DNA of 64,000 nt from Curtobacterium caseinilyticum (GCF_030363035.1 NZ_JAUCMN010000006.1:186001-250000), one strand, 5' to 3'; shown: positions 7,765 through 16,541, counted from the first letter of the stretch. Program-made: numbers and translations. The notes: generated by a model from the sequence alone, not told the origin.

Positions 7765-8065
7765 GGTGCCCGCCTCCTGGGTGGCTTGCTGCGGTGCGCT
7801 CGGCTCGTGTGCCAGGCGCCGGTTCGATGCGTTTGCATCGACTTGGTGGGTACAACGTAGCGCAGGCGGAGGCATTCCCGCCACGTCCCCCGACGATGGA
7901 GCAGTCGTCGTCGGGTCGGGACGTGCCACCCGACGACTTCTGCTCCATGTACGGACGCGGAGCCGCTCGTCCGACGCACAGGCGTTCCTCCGACGCACAG
8001 CCGCTCATCCGACGCGGTGCCGCGTGTCCGGTGCCGCCCCGTGTGTCCGGTGCCGGCGACGAGCG
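7765..8065. other. Intergenic stretch with hairpin and short imperfect repeats
   Basis: No gene is supported here. GATGGAGCAG...GTCGTCGGGT (7894-7917) can pair with ACCCGACGACTTCTGCTCCATG (7928-7949), a probable terminator for the PAP2 gene or a regulatory hairpin upstream of the oxidoreductase. From about 7960 to 8052 there are imperfect repeats of TCCGACGCACAG (three copies) and of CGTGTGTCCGGTGCC (two copies). Confidence 0.5.
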
Positions 8066-8962
8066 TCAGGGACGCGGCGGCAGTGCTCGCGCGTCGGTCT
8101 GCTCCGCGTGGTGCAGGCCGTCGGCGAGCCACACCACCGTGACGACCGCCAGCACGCTCGCGCTCGAGGCCATGCGCCCCGCCACGAGGACGGCGTCGTG
8201 CAGGTCGGCGGCGCCGGTGACCCCGACGACGAGCGCCGCGACGGCGACCAGGAACGTCGCGCCGGTCCCCAGGAGCAGCACCGCCGTCACGATGCGACGT
8301 GGTCCCCGACGGCCGTCGCGGTCCCCGCGCTCACCCCGGTCGACCCGCGGGCCGACGGCTCGGACCAGTCCGAGCCAGAACAGGGCGATCGCGCAGGCCC
8401 CGATGATGTCGCTCACCCGGTGCCACCCGTAGACGACGGTCTGGTTGGCCACGAACACGGCGTACCCCGCCCCCACGAGCGTGGCGACCGGGCGCCAGCG
8501 CCGCGGGGTCACGAGCAGCACCGCGAACAAGGCCGCCAGCGCGATCGTCGCGTGCCCCGAGGGGAACGAGTTCGGGGTCTCCGACTGAGCGATCTCCGGG
8601 CGCTCGGCGATACGCTTGACCAGCGTCGAGGTGGCTGCCGAGGCGAGCACCACGACACCCGCTCCGAGCCCCACCGCGAGCCGGCGTCGAGCGAGCGCGA
8701 CGGCGGCGATCACGACCACCAGCAACAGGATGACCGGCACCGAGATGACGTTCAGTGCAGTGTCCGAACCGAACAGGTCGGACTCCCGGACACCGCCCAG
8801 CGCGGCGTCCTCGACCCGCTGCCCGATCGGCGTCAGCACGGCGGCGGCGTAGACGAGAGGCACGATCACGAACCCCAGAGCCGCCAGCAGCGCCCACCGC
8901 AACCGTCGTGAGACCCACGGTCCGCGCGACTCGGGCGCGGTGCGTTCGGGCGTGCGGGTCAC
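8066..8962 (-). CDS. PAP2-family membrane phosphatase
   Basis: A 298-residue protein starting at GTG 8962 with GAGGAGG nine bases upstream. It has about six membrane helices and the three PAP2 motifs in order: KRIAERP (motif KX6RP variant), NSFPSGHATIALA (PSGH) and GWHRVSDIIG (HRX3D). These residues form the phosphohistidine active site facing outside the membrane. Substrates of the family include phosphatidic acid, undecaprenyl diphosphate and other lipid phosphates; which one applies here is not clear. A second membrane-rich C-terminal half (two or more helices after residue 230) is present. Divergent from the DUF4383 gene. Confidence 0.92.
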   Translation of the reverse strand: MTRTPERTAPESRGPWVSRRLRWALLAALGFVIVPLVYAAAVLTPIGQRVEDAALGGVRESDLFGSDTALNVISVPVILLLVVVIAAVALARRRLAVGLGAGVVVLASAATSTLVKRIAERPEIAQSETPNSFPSGHATIALAALFAVLLVTPRRWRPVATLVGAGYAVFVANQTVVYGWHRVSDIIGACAIALFWLGLVRAVGPRVDRGERGDRDGRRGPRRIVTAVLLLGTGATFLVAVAALVVGVTGAADLHDAVLVAGRMASSASVLAVVTVVWLADGLHHAEQTDARALPPRP

Positions 8963-9200
8963 CGGCGTGGTCCTCCTCGGCGTGGCGATCATCGGTCTCC
9001 TCGTCCGGCTCGTGCCGCGGCTGCGATTCGGACGGTCGGGGTCCGACACGATACCGTTGGTCCGCCGGTCCGCGCCTGTGAACCAGGGGGCAGCCACCTC
9101 CGGATCCGACGGCCGCACCGCCCGTGCACCGCGGACGGACGCACCGGCTCCCCTCGCCGGCTCGTCCGGTGCGACCACCCTGTACCAGGAGGAGACCGAA

Positions 9201-9650
9201 GTGGCCATCAAGGAACCGAGCATCACGGCGTCCCCGAACCGGGCCCTCGCCCTGACCGCCGGATCGCTCCTGGCGCTCTGGGGCTTCCTCGGCTTCTTCT
9301 TCGCTGCCGACGGCGACCCCGGCTTCTTCAGCCGGCAGGGCGGCATGCTCTGGAACGCGTTCGGCGTCAACCCGGCGCTCTGCCTGTTCTGGGTGCTGCT
9401 CGCCGTCGTGCTCCTGATCACGGGTCTCGGCACCACCATCGGCTCGCGCAACGGCAACCGGCTCGTCGGCGTGGTGCTCGTCGTCATGGCGGTCTACGGG
9501 TTCGCACTCGGTGGCACCTCGGCCAACGTCTTCGCCCTCACCTTCGCGGACGACCTGTTCCACGCGATCGTCGGTGTCGTCCTGCTCCTCACCGCGTTCG
9601 GTGCGGACCGCGAGAACGTCCGCGCGCTCCGAGCGGCTGCACGCGCCTGA
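9201..9650 (+). CDS. DUF4383 membrane protein
   Basis: This 149-residue protein has four membrane helices and matches the DUF4383 pattern: NRALALTAGSLLALWG in helix 1, GNRLVGVVLVVMAVYGFALGG in helix 3 and DDLFHAIVGVVLLLTAF in helix 4. The function of the family is unknown; it is common in actinobacteria. Start GTG 9201 is preceded by AGGAGGAG (9188-9195). A 15-bp terminator stem follows at once. Confidence 0.9.
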   Translation: MAIKEPSITASPNRALALTAGSLLALWGFLGFFFAADGDPGFFSRQGGMLWNAFGVNPALCLFWVLLAVVLLITGLGTTIGSRNGNRLVGVVLVVMAVYGFALGGTSANVFALTFADDLFHAIVGVVLLLTAFGADRENVRALRAAARA

Positions 9651-9670
9651 CGCTCACACCGCACGTCCTC

Positions 9671-9704
9671 GACGCCCCGTCCACCGGCTGGTGGGCGGGG
9701 CGTC
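9671..9704 (+). terminator. Terminator of the DUF4383 gene
   Basis: Arms GACGCCCCGTCCACC (9671-9685) and GGTGGGCGGGGCGTC (9690-9704) form a 15-bp stem with one G-U pair and a four-base loop, starting 20 bases after the stop codon. Confidence 0.75.
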
Positions 9705-9744
9705 GTCGTGCGTGGCCCGACATGGCCGCTGCGGCCGCGCCGAG

Positions 9745-9789
9745 CTCGCCGGTCTCGCCGGTCTCGCCGGTCTCGCCGGTCTCGCCGAG
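9745..9789. repeat. 9-bp tandem repeat, about five copies
   Basis: CTCGCCGGT is repeated four times exactly (9745-9780) and once partly (9781-9789). On the minus strand it could read GETGETGETGE, but no start with a ribosome site and no homology support a gene. The rest of the 9705-9990 gap holds a 25-bp direct repeat (GTCGGGCACGGGGC-ACGGTG type, at about 9887-9911 and 9946-9970) and nothing else recognisable. Confidence 0.6.
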
Positions 9790-9990
9790 CGGGTAGGACA
9801 TGCCGCGCGTCGTCCACCGAGCGGGCACGACTCGTCGGCATCTGCCGCCGAGCGTGACGGACCCGGCCCGCTCGACGGGCAGCGCCGCCGGGCACGGGGC
9901 CACGGTGGGCGGCCCGCTCGGGGGTGGGGAGGGGGGGAGGCGCCGTCGGGCACGGGGCTACGGTGCGGCTGACGGTCGTCGGGCGGGGCG

Positions 9991-11298
9991 TCAGGCCTCG
10001 TCGGGACGGCGGGCTGCCTCGAGCTCGGTCGCCACGATCCGCGGCGCCTCGGACATGAACCGGCGGACGTCCAGGTCGACGATGATGTCCTGCGGTCGGA
10101 GCGGACGCGTCAGGTAGAGCCCCTCGAGCGAGGTCAGCCGTGAGAGCGCGACGTAGGTCTGCCCGGCGCTGAACACGCGCTTGCCGAGGTCCACCACGGC
10201 CCGGTCGTAGGTGGAGCCCTGGGACTTGTGGATCGTGACGGCCCAGGCCAGCCGCAGCGGGAACTGCTGGAACTCCCCCACGGTGTCCTTCTTGAGCTCC
10301 TTCTTGTCGGGGTCGTAGGAGTACTTGAACTTCTCCCACACGGACGGCTGGACCTCGAAGGACTCCCCGTCGACGTCGACCCACACCGTGTCGCGGATGG
10401 CCGTCACCTTGCCGAGCGTGCCGTTCACCCAGCGCTGGTCGGGATCGTTGCGCAGGAACATCACCTGGGCGCCGGGCTTCAGCTCGAGGGCCTCGTCCGC
10501 CGGGAAGTTGCGCCCGCCGAAGTCGCCGTTGACGTCGGCCCGCGCGGTCTTGAGCTTGCCGGGCAGCCGTTCGAGGGCCGCCTTGTTGATCCGCGCGACG
10601 GTGTCGTTGCGGGTCGCCAGGGTGATCGCGTCGTCGGGCGCCGGGCGGGCACCGGCGGTGTTGAGCTGACCGGCGACGTCCGCGGTGACCCGGCCGTGGC
10701 GCACCGCGGTGAGCATGGCGGCGAACGCGTCGTCACGCTGCCGGTGCACCGTCGCGAGCTCGACGATGTGGAGTTCGGCCTCGAGCCACACCTTCGCGTC
10801 GAAGAACCACATCGACCGGTAGTGGTCGGTGAAGTAGGCGCGCTCGTCCCCGTCCCCCGGCACGGGCGGCAGCTGGTACGGGTCGCCGAACATGACGACC
10901 TGCACGCCACCGAACGCCTCGAAGTGGCGGCCGCGGGCCTTGCGGAGCGACCGGTCCATGGCGTCGAGCAGGTCGGCGTTGACCATCGAGACCTCGTCGA
11001 TGACCAGGGTGTCGATCGTGTTGAGCAGCTTGCGGGTCTCCGGGCCCTGGCGGAGCTCGGCGTCGGCGATGAGTCCGATCGGCAGCCGGAACAGCGAGTG
11101 GATCGTCTGTCCGCCGACGTTCAGCGCCGCGACGCCGGTCGGCGCGCAGATGACGACCTGCTTCTCGGTGTTCCACGACAGGTGGTTCAGCAGGGTCGAC
11201 TTGCCGGTGCCGGCGCGCCCGGTGATGAAGACGTGGTCGCGCGTGTGCTCGATGTACTCGAACACCGCCCGCTGCTCGGCGCTGAGCTCGACGCTCAC
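9991..11298 (-). CDS. PIF1-like / UvrD-family SF1 DNA helicase
   Basis: A 435-residue ATPase starting at GTG 11298. Walker A is GRAGTGKST near residue 27, followed by CAPTGVAALNVGGQTIHSLF (motif Ia, Pif1 type), Walker B VIDEVSMVNADLL, FGDPYQLPPV (motif III) and AVTIHKSQGSTYDRAVVDLG near the C-terminus (motif V/VI). This layout fits PIF1/RecD2-like 5'-3' helicases that unwind replication obstacles. Its start overlaps the stop of the CopD/CtaG gene by four bases (GTGA), so the two are cotranslated, though no functional link is known. Confidence 0.92.
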   Translation of the reverse strand: MSVELSAEQRAVFEYIEHTRDHVFITGRAGTGKSTLLNHLSWNTEKQVVICAPTGVAALNVGGQTIHSLFRLPIGLIADAELRQGPETRKLLNTIDTLVIDEVSMVNADLLDAMDRSLRKARGRHFEAFGGVQVVMFGDPYQLPPVPGDGDERAYFTDHYRSMWFFDAKVWLEAELHIVELATVHRQRDDAFAAMLTAVRHGRVTADVAGQLNTAGARPAPDDAITLATRNDTVARINKAALERLPGKLKTARADVNGDFGGRNFPADEALELKPGAQVMFLRNDPDQRWVNGTLGKVTAIRDTVWVDVDGESFEVQPSVWEKFKYSYDPDKKELKKDTVGEFQQFPLRLAWAVTIHKSQGSTYDRAVVDLGKRVFSAGQTYVALSRLTSLEGLYLTRPLRPQDIIVDLDVRRFMSEAPRIVATELEAARRPDEA

Positions 11299-13232
11299 CG
11301 GGCAGCCGCCGCCGGGGCTCGGTCGGTCACGGCGCTGCCTGCGCGGGCGACCCGGTCGGCGCGCAGTCGCAGCAGGGTCACGACGACGACCGTCACCACG
11401 AGCAGCACGCCCGCCACGACGAGCACGACGCCGGCGCGGGACTGGTCGACGAGGGGCGTCGGCCCCCACTCGCGGCCCATCGCGCCGAACCACGGGGCCT
11501 GCAGCAGCCCGAGCGGCCCCTGCATCGCGAGGCCGAGCGACACCGTGCCGACGGCGACGACGACCGCGCCGACGATCCGCACGAGCGCCGCGCCGGTGCT
11601 CGCCGTCCGCGCCCCGGCCGCGACCGGGGTGAGGAGCGTGGGCACGGCGAGCAACCCGACGAGCAGCAGTCCGACGTCGACCAGGGTGCGTCCGGCGGGA
11701 TCGCTGACCGACCACCGCAGCACCTGTGTGGCGTACAGACCCCACCAGACCGCCGCGAGCAGCACGAACGACGGGAACGGCTGCGCCAGGTAGCGGACGA
11801 CGCCGCTGTCGACGATCAGGCCGGTCCACTCACGGACGCCGGTGGAGCCGTCGTGGCGTCGGTGCACCGCGGCGCGGATCAGCTCGACCGGTGCCGCCGC
11901 CCAGACCAGCGCGGGGATCACCAGGCCGAGGAGCACGTGCGCGCCGACGTTCGCCGAGACCAGGAACCGGTCGTAGGTGTGCAGCGCGCCCGAGGTCGCG
12001 ACGACCAGGGAGACGAGCGCGATCGCGGCTGCGACCGATCGACCGACCGGCCAGGCGTCACCGCGACGCCGGAGTCGCACGACCCCGGCGGTGTACGCGG
12101 CTGCGGCGAGCACCGCGGCCATGAGCCAGAACAGGTCGACGTTCCACTGCGTGAGCCAGCCCCACGCCCCGGGGGCGCTGGGCAGCGGGTCGTCCGTGAG
12201 GAGCTCGGCCGGCGTCGGGTTCGTCGTCTTGCTCAGCGCCACCTGGCCGACCGGGGTCGCGGTCCGTCCCAGCGCCGCGGCGAACCCGCTCGCGAGACCC
12301 ATCACCGCCAGCTCGACGAGCACGAGTGTCCAGAACGGCCCGCGGCGCTCGGGGGCGTCGGAGAGGGCACGGATCGCCCGTCGGCGCTGCACCGCGCCGA
12401 GGACGCCGATGCCGATGACGGCCGCGATCTTGACGAGCACGAGCACGCCGTAGGGGCTCGCCAGGTTCGCCAGGGTCCCGACGCGGATCACGGCCGACGC
12501 CGTCCCGGACACGGCGACGAGGACGAAGCACCCGAGCGCGATGCTCGAGTACCGCGCGACGACGAGCGGCAGCCGGTCGCCCAGCAGGACGCCCCGCAGC
12601 AGCACGACGAGCAGCAGGCCGCCGACCCAGAGCGCGGCGCCGACCAGGTGCAGCCCGAGCGCGGTGACGGCGGAGTCGTGGCTGGCCGTGCCCGCCGCGT
12701 GCCCCTGCTGGGCGAGCGGGACGAGACCGATCATCGCGATGCCCGCGGTGAGCGCCACCATGCCCCGCCCGCGCACGGCGAAGCACAGCACCGTCACGGC
12801 GGCGGCGACCAGCACCGACACGAGCCAGGCGGTCCCCAGGTCGGTGCCGGTGAGGAAGACCCCCATCGACTGGCCGAACTGCTCGTCGAGGCTGACGGCC
12901 GAGCCGGCGACGGACAGGAAGGTGAAGAAGGTCGTGACGGCGGCGGCGACGGTCCAGACCCCCGCGGCACCGGCGGCGACGTCGATCGCGCGGTTCCACT
13001 CGGGGTGGCTGCGGGACAACCCGACGACGGTGAGCGCCAGTCCGCCGATCGTGGCAGCTGCGGAGAGGTCGACGACCAGTCGGGCGATCGGCAGGCCGAA
13101 GCGCACCACGGCGCCCGGGTCCGCGATGAGCGCGCGGTCCGCCCCGCCGCCGATCACGAGGGCGACGAGGAGCGAGACGAACCCGACGAGCAGCAGCACG
13201 GCGGGGCCGGCGATGCGTGCGATCCGGTCCAC
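11295..13232 (-). CDS. CopD-CtaG fusion: copper resistance domain plus cytochrome c oxidase assembly domain
   Basis: This 645-residue polytopic membrane protein has about fifteen helices in two parts. The first (about 1-330) is CopD-like, with GHAAGTASHDSAVTALGLHLVGAALWVGGLL holding the conserved His pair. The second (about 355-620) is CtaG/caa3_CtaG-like, with LHTYDRFLVSANVGAHVLLG and APWFGAMGREWG. Both families handle copper outside the membrane, so the fusion probably supplies copper to the respiratory oxidase. This fused form is typical of Actinobacteria. The helicase gene follows with a GTGA overlap. Confidence 0.92.
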   Translation of the reverse strand: MDRIARIAGPAVLLLVGFVSLLVALVIGGGADRALIADPGAVVRFGLPIARLVVDLSAAATIGGLALTVVGLSRSHPEWNRAIDVAAGAAGVWTVAAAVTTFFTFLSVAGSAVSLDEQFGQSMGVFLTGTDLGTAWLVSVLVAAAVTVLCFAVRGRGMVALTAGIAMIGLVPLAQQGHAAGTASHDSAVTALGLHLVGAALWVGGLLLVVLLRGVLLGDRLPLVVARYSSIALGCFVLVAVSGTASAVIRVGTLANLASPYGVLVLVKIAAVIGIGVLGAVQRRRAIRALSDAPERRGPFWTLVLVELAVMGLASGFAAALGRTATPVGQVALSKTTNPTPAELLTDDPLPSAPGAWGWLTQWNVDLFWLMAAVLAAAAYTAGVVRLRRRGDAWPVGRSVAAAIALVSLVVATSGALHTYDRFLVSANVGAHVLLGLVIPALVWAAAPVELIRAAVHRRHDGSTGVREWTGLIVDSGVVRYLAQPFPSFVLLAAVWWGLYATQVLRWSVSDPAGRTLVDVGLLLVGLLAVPTLLTPVAAGARTASTGAALVRIVGAVVVAVGTVSLGLAMQGPLGLLQAPWFGAMGREWGPTPLVDQSRAGVVLVVAGVLLVVTVVVVTLLRLRADRVARAGSAVTDRAPAAAAR

Positions 13233-13367
13233 CCGACAAGCCTAGGCGCTGCCCGACCGGCCACGGCACCCGCGCGGGCGGACCTGTGGGCGGTGAGCCG
13301 GGCCTCCAGGCTGTGCAGGAGTGGTCCCGGGAGCGGGCGGACCGACGCGACCGACCCCGGGAACGAC

Positions 13368-13395
13368 GGAAGGGACGGCCGAGGCCGTCCCTTCC
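13368..13395 (-). terminator. Terminator of the HU gene
   Basis: GGAAGGGACGGCC (13368-13380) pairs perfectly with GGCCGTCCCTTCC (13383-13395), a 13-bp stem with a minimal loop, 18 bases past the HU stop codon. Confidence 0.8.
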
Positions 13396-13412
13396 GGTGG
13401 TGCTGAGCGGTC

Positions 13413-13700
13413 TTACTTGACGGCAGCCTTGAGCTTCGAGCCGGCGCTGACCTTGACCGAGTCGCTCGCGGCGATCTCGATGGCGTCACCCGTCTGCGGG
13501 TTGCGGCCGGTGCGCGCGGCGCGGTGGGTCTTCTCGAAGGCGATCCAGCCCGGGATCGTCACCTTGGTGCCGTCGGCGACCGACGACGAGACGACGCTGA
13601 ACAGCGCGTCGACGACGCCGTTGACGGTGGCCTGGCTCTGGCCGGACTCCTGCGCGACGGCAGCGACGAGCTCGGTGCGGTTCAGTGACTTGTCAGCCAT
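13413..13700 (-). CDS. HU-family nucleoid DNA-binding protein
   Basis: A 95-residue histone-like protein from ATG 13700 with AGGAGG upstream. It shows the HU fold: MADKSLNRTELVAAVAQESGQSQATVNGVVDALF helices, the strand IPGWIAFEKTHRAARTGRNPQTG with the DNA-intercalating proline arm, and a short basic end (GSKLKAAVK). It lacks the long Lys/Ala-rich tail of mycobacterial and streptomycete HupB/HupS, so it is the short form. It has its own terminator at 13368-13395. It bends and compacts DNA in the nucleoid. Confidence 0.96.
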   Translation of the reverse strand: MADKSLNRTELVAAVAQESGQSQATVNGVVDALFSVVSSSVADGTKVTIPGWIAFEKTHRAARTGRNPQTGDAIEIAASDSVKVSAGSKLKAAVK

Positions 13701-13940
13701 GGATGTCCTCCTCGGACTTCTTGCAGTGTCGGTGGGACGTCGGGACGCCCGCCCGCCCGGAGCGGGGTGCCCTGGACGTGGTGGCCCGCAGGCGAGCACG
13801 CCGGGCGGAACCGACAGTGAACCTACCAGCCGGACCGTGCGCACACGACCGACTCGCCCGGATTTCCGGGGTTGTGGAGGGTCTGGAGGGGCCGGAGTGA
13901 CCCGTGTGACGACCGTGAACGGCCGCAGGACCACGACGAC

Positions 13941-13974
13941 GAACGCCCCGTCCCTCTGCAGGGACGGGGCGTTC
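13941..13974 (-). terminator. Terminator of the rpmB-rpmG-rpsN operon
   Basis: GAACGCCCCGTCCCT (13941-13955) and AGGGACGGGGCGTTC (13960-13974) form a perfect 15-bp stem with a ctgc loop, 14 bases past the rpsN stop. Confidence 0.85.
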
Positions 13975-13988
13975 GCAGGATCCGGTGC

Positions 13989-14294
13989 TTACCAGGAGCT
14001 CTTCGTGATGCCCGGCAGCTCGCCACGGTGGGCCATGTCGCGGAAGCGGACACGGCTGATGCCGTACTCACCGAGGTGGCCACGGGGGCGACCGTCGATG
14101 GCGTCGCGGTTGCGGTAGCGGACCGGCGACGCGTCGCGCGGGAGCTTCTGCAGGCCGACGCGGGCGGCCTCACGCGACTCGTCGGTGCCGTTCGGGTCCA
14201 CGAGGGCCTTCTTCAGCTCGAGACGACGCTCGGCGTAGCGCGCGATGACCTCGGCGCGCTGGTTGTTCTTCGCGATCTTGCTCTTCTTCGCCAT
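13989..14294 (-). CDS. rpsN: 30S ribosomal protein S14 (zinc-free, 101-residue form)
   Basis: This 101-residue protein matches the long bacterial S14: [24 protein letters not shown] at the N-terminus and [34 protein letters not shown] at the end. It has no Cys, so it is the C-minus form that does not bind zinc (the zinc form is about 61 residues with CXXC pairs). It is the last gene of rpmB-rpmG-rpsN; rpmG ends two bases before its start. Confidence 0.98.
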   Translation of the reverse strand: MAKKSKIAKNNQRAEVIARYAERRLELKKALVDPNGTDESREAARVGLQKLPRDASPVRYRNRDAIDGRPRGHLGEYGISRVRFRDMAHRGELPGITKSSW

Positions 14295-14296
14295 GC

Positions 14297-14467
14297 TTAG
14301 CGCTCCTCACGGAAGTCGACGTGCTTGCGGATCACCGGGTCGTACTTCTTGAGCACGAGGCGGTCCGGGTTGTTGCGACGGTTCTTCTTGGTCACGTAGG
14401 TGAACCCGGTCCCCGCGGTGGAGCGGAGCTTGATGATCGGACGGACGTCCTGACCCTTCTTGGCCAT
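14297..14467 (-). CDS. rpmG: 50S ribosomal protein L33 (zinc-free form)
   Basis: A 56-residue L33 ([20 protein letters not shown]...[20 protein letters not shown]) read from ATG 14467 to TAA 14297-14299. It carries no Cys, so it is the C-minus version. Its start overlaps the rpmB stop as TGATG and its stop is two bases before rpsN, so the three genes are one tightly packed operon. In other actinobacteria C-minus copies are often under Zur control, but no Zur box was recognised at rpmB. Confidence 0.97.
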   Translation of the reverse strand: MAKKGQDVRPIIKLRSTAGTGFTYVTKKNRRNNPDRLVLKKYDPVIRKHVDFREER

Positions 14468-14703
14468 CAGATCTTCTCCCCACGGGCGAGGAGATCCTTG
14501 ACGACGGACTCGATGCCGCGTGCGTCGATCACCTTGATGCCCTTAGCGCTGAGCGTGAGCGTGACGTTACGACGAAGCGAGGGCACGTAGTACGTCTTCT
14601 TCTGCACGTTCGGGTCGAAGCGACGCTTCGTCCGGCGGTGCGAGTGCGAGATGTTGTGTCCGAAGCCGGGGGTGGCTCCGGTCACCTGGCACACTGCTGC
14701 CAT
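14467..14703 (-). CDS. rpmB: 50S ribosomal protein L28 (zinc-free form)
   Basis: A 78-residue L28 starting [20 protein letters not shown], followed by [10 protein letters not shown] and ending in the usual [16 protein letters not shown]. Only one Cys is present, so the metal-binding CXXC pairs of the zinc form are missing; it resembles the E. coli type. It heads the rpmB-rpmG-rpsN operon, with AGGAGG (14708-14713) upstream of the ATG. Its upstream region carries the 15008-15400 repeat array. Confidence 0.98.
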   Translation of the reverse strand: MAAVCQVTGATPGFGHNISHSHRRTKRRFDPNVQKKTYYVPSLRRNVTLTLSAKGIKVIDARGIESVVKDLLARGEKI

Positions 14704-15007
14704 GGTTTCCTCCTGAGGTACCGAGCGACCGGACGGCCGCTCCCAAGTTCACTTGCCTGGCACGCACGCGCTGGTCCGGGGACCGAGCGAGGGGGTTGTG
14801 CGCGCCGCCCAGGCCCGCGGAACCTGTCGAAGGAGCCGTGGGCACCGCGCGACCGCGGCGTTCGCGACGGTCGGAGGGCTTGGAACAACTGGGTCTGCTG
14901 CGTGGACGCGGCGGACCAGGGATCAACACTACGCGACGACCGGGCGTGTCACAAGCCGGGGGCGGTGGAGGCGGCGTGGCCGGGAGGTGCGGCGCGGTTC
15001 CGCGATC

Positions 15008-15400
15008 GTGGAACCTCGCGGGGCTGCACGCCCGGGTTCCGTCGTTCTGGGACCTCGCGGGGCCGCACGCCTCCTTCGTGGACCCTCGACGATGGGCGGG
15101 CGGCGAGTCGTGGAACCTCGACGACGGGCGGGCGGCGAGTCGTGGAACCTCGACGACGGGTCGGCGGCGAGTCGTGGAACCTCGCGGGGCTGCACGCCCG
15201 GATTCCGTCGTTCTGGGACCTCGCGGGGCCGCACGCCTCCTTCGTGGAACCTCGACGATGCGCGGGCGGCGAGTCGGGGAACCTCGACGACGGGCGGGCG
15301 GCGAGTCGTGGAACCTCGACCACCGACGGGCGGCGGGTCGTGGAACCTCGACCACCGACGGACAGCGAGCCGTGGGACCCCGACGACGAGCGACCGACCG
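15008..15400. repeat. Nested tandem-repeat array: 32-bp units inside a 166-bp higher-order repeat
   Basis: Twelve copies of a unit beginning GTGGAACCTCG (variants CTGGGACCTCG, GGGGAACCTCG) start at 15008, 15047, 15078, 15110, 15142, 15174, 15213, 15244, 15276, 15308, 15340 and 15372. The spacing is 39, 31, 32, 32, 32 and then the same series again, so a 166-bp block (15008-15173) is duplicated at 15174-15339 and begins a third time. The 32-bp unit reads GTGGAACCTCGACGACGGGC then GGGCGGCGAGTC. Unit lengths break the reading frame on both strands, so it is noncoding. The whole 14704-15421 gap holds only this array and the rpmB promoter region. Confidence 0.9.
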
Positions 15401-15421
15401 ACCGCCCGGCAGCCGCCGCGC

Positions 15422-16117
15422 CTACGGCCCCTCGGTCGGCCGCGGGGCCAGCGCCTGCACCAGGAGCGCATCGAGCTCCTGCGGCGCCGTGAACATCGGC
15501 CAGTGCCCGGTCTCGAGCCCCAGGATCGTCAGGTCCTCGACCGCCACGAGCTCGGTCGTCCACGCGTGGTGCTCCGCGACCATCGCCGCGAGCTCCGCCG
15601 CCGGGACCTCGCACGACACCACGGTCGCCGGGATCCGGTGCCGCGCGGGATCGGCGTAGTGGAACGGGTCGGACGGTACCGCCGCGGGCTCGGGGACCGC
15701 CCGGCGTTCGAACGCCTCGCGCAGCGCGGGCGTCATGCCCCGGACCGTCGCCGGCTCCCACACGTCCCACGACGGCAGCGGCACGACGCCGTCCACGACG
15801 GGCAGCTCGTCGTTGATCCGGGCGCCGTCCGGCCCGGGGAACGTGTCGACGTAGAGCAGCTGCGCCACGAGTGACGGCCGCTGGTCCGCCGCCATCAGCA
15901 CCATCGGTCCGGCACCGGAGTGGCCGGCGAGGGCGACCGGCTCGTCGGGCGTCGCCACCTGGTCGAGCACCGCGACGATGCCGGCGACCTGTTCGTCGAG
16001 CGTGTCACCGGTGCGCGTGATCGACTGGACCGAGTGCCCGGCCTCCTGCAGCACGGGCGTCACCTCGTCCCACGCGCTCGCGTCGAGCCAGAAGCCGGGC
16101 ACCAGGATGACGTGCAT
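15422..16117 (-). CDS. Alpha/beta hydrolase (esterase-like)
   Basis: A 231-residue single-domain alpha/beta hydrolase. The N-terminus MHVILVPGFWLDASAWDEV is the oxyanion-hole strand, AGHSGAG carries the nucleophile Ser, and GLETGHWPMF near the end carries the catalytic His. It resembles the HNL/EST-type Hydrolase_6 group with small esters as usual substrates; the real substrate is unknown. It lies between zur and the repeat array; ten bases separate it from zur on the same strand, so it may be the last gene of the zinc-uptake transcript. Confidence 0.9.
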   Translation of the reverse strand: MHVILVPGFWLDASAWDEVTPVLQEAGHSVQSITRTGDTLDEQVAGIVAVLDQVATPDEPVALAGHSGAGPMVLMAADQRPSLVAQLLYVDTFPGPDGARINDELPVVDGVVPLPSWDVWEPATVRGMTPALREAFERRAVPEPAAVPSDPFHYADPARHRIPATVVSCEVPAAELAAMVAEHHAWTTELVAVEDLTILGLETGHWPMFTAPQELDALLVQALAPRPTEGP

Positions 16118-16127
16118 GCGCGGGAGG

Positions 16128-16541
16128 TTACTCCCCGGTCCTCGCCGCGGTGCAGACCGCGCACTCGCCGAAGATGTCGACGACGTGGCTCGCGTTCGTG
16201 AACCCGTTCGCGGCGGCGACGTCCTGTGCCCAGCGCTCGACCGGGTCGGCCTCGATCTCGACCGTGCGGCCGCAGTTCCGGCAGATCAGGTGGTGGTGGT
16301 GCTTGTCCGTCGTGCACGCGCGGTAGAGCGACTCGCCGTCCTGCTGCAGCGAGTCCGCGTCACCCTCGGTCGCCAGGTCGGCGAGCGCTCGGTAGACCGT
16401 CGCCAGTCCGATCGTGGAGCCTCCGTCACGCAGGTGCTGGTGGAGCGCCTGCGCGCTGACGAACCCCTCGGTGCCGGACAGCGCGCTGCGCACCGCCTCG
16501 CGTTGCCAGGTGTTCCGCTTCGGCTTCTGCACGGCGTTCAT
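16128..16541 (-). CDS. zur: Fur-family zinc uptake regulator
   Basis: A 137-residue Fur-family repressor: winged helix (LATVYRALADLATEG), the metal-binding HHHHLICRNCG segment and a second Cys pair ECAVC near the end for the structural zinc. Its gene is the last member of znuA-znuC-znuB-zur, its start overlapping the znuB stop (ATGA, 16538-16541). That position and the TGATAA-cga-TTGTCA box upstream of znuA make it Zur rather than Fur or PerR. With zinc bound it would shut off zinc uptake and its own synthesis. Confidence 0.93.
   Translation of the reverse strand: MNAVQKPKRNTWQREAVRSALSGTEGFVSAQALHQHLRDGGSTIGLATVYRALADLATEGDADSLQQDGESLYRACTTDKHHHHLICRNCGRTVEIEADPVERWAQDVAAANGFTNASHVVDIFGECAVCTAARTGE

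Noticed and set aside
9589-9903. Minus-strand ORF with GETGETGETGE repeat
   Set aside because: No ribosome site, no homology, overlaps the DUF4383 end and its terminator.
14704-15007. Zur box before rpmB
   Set aside because: The only palindrome (CAAGT-tc-ACTTG near 14745) does not fit TGANAANNNTTNTCA.
15008-15400. CRISPR-like array (repeat heads about every 32 bp)
   Set aside because: There are no unique spacers: the whole unit is repeated, in nested 166-bp blocks, and no cas genes are present. A tandem repeat explains it.
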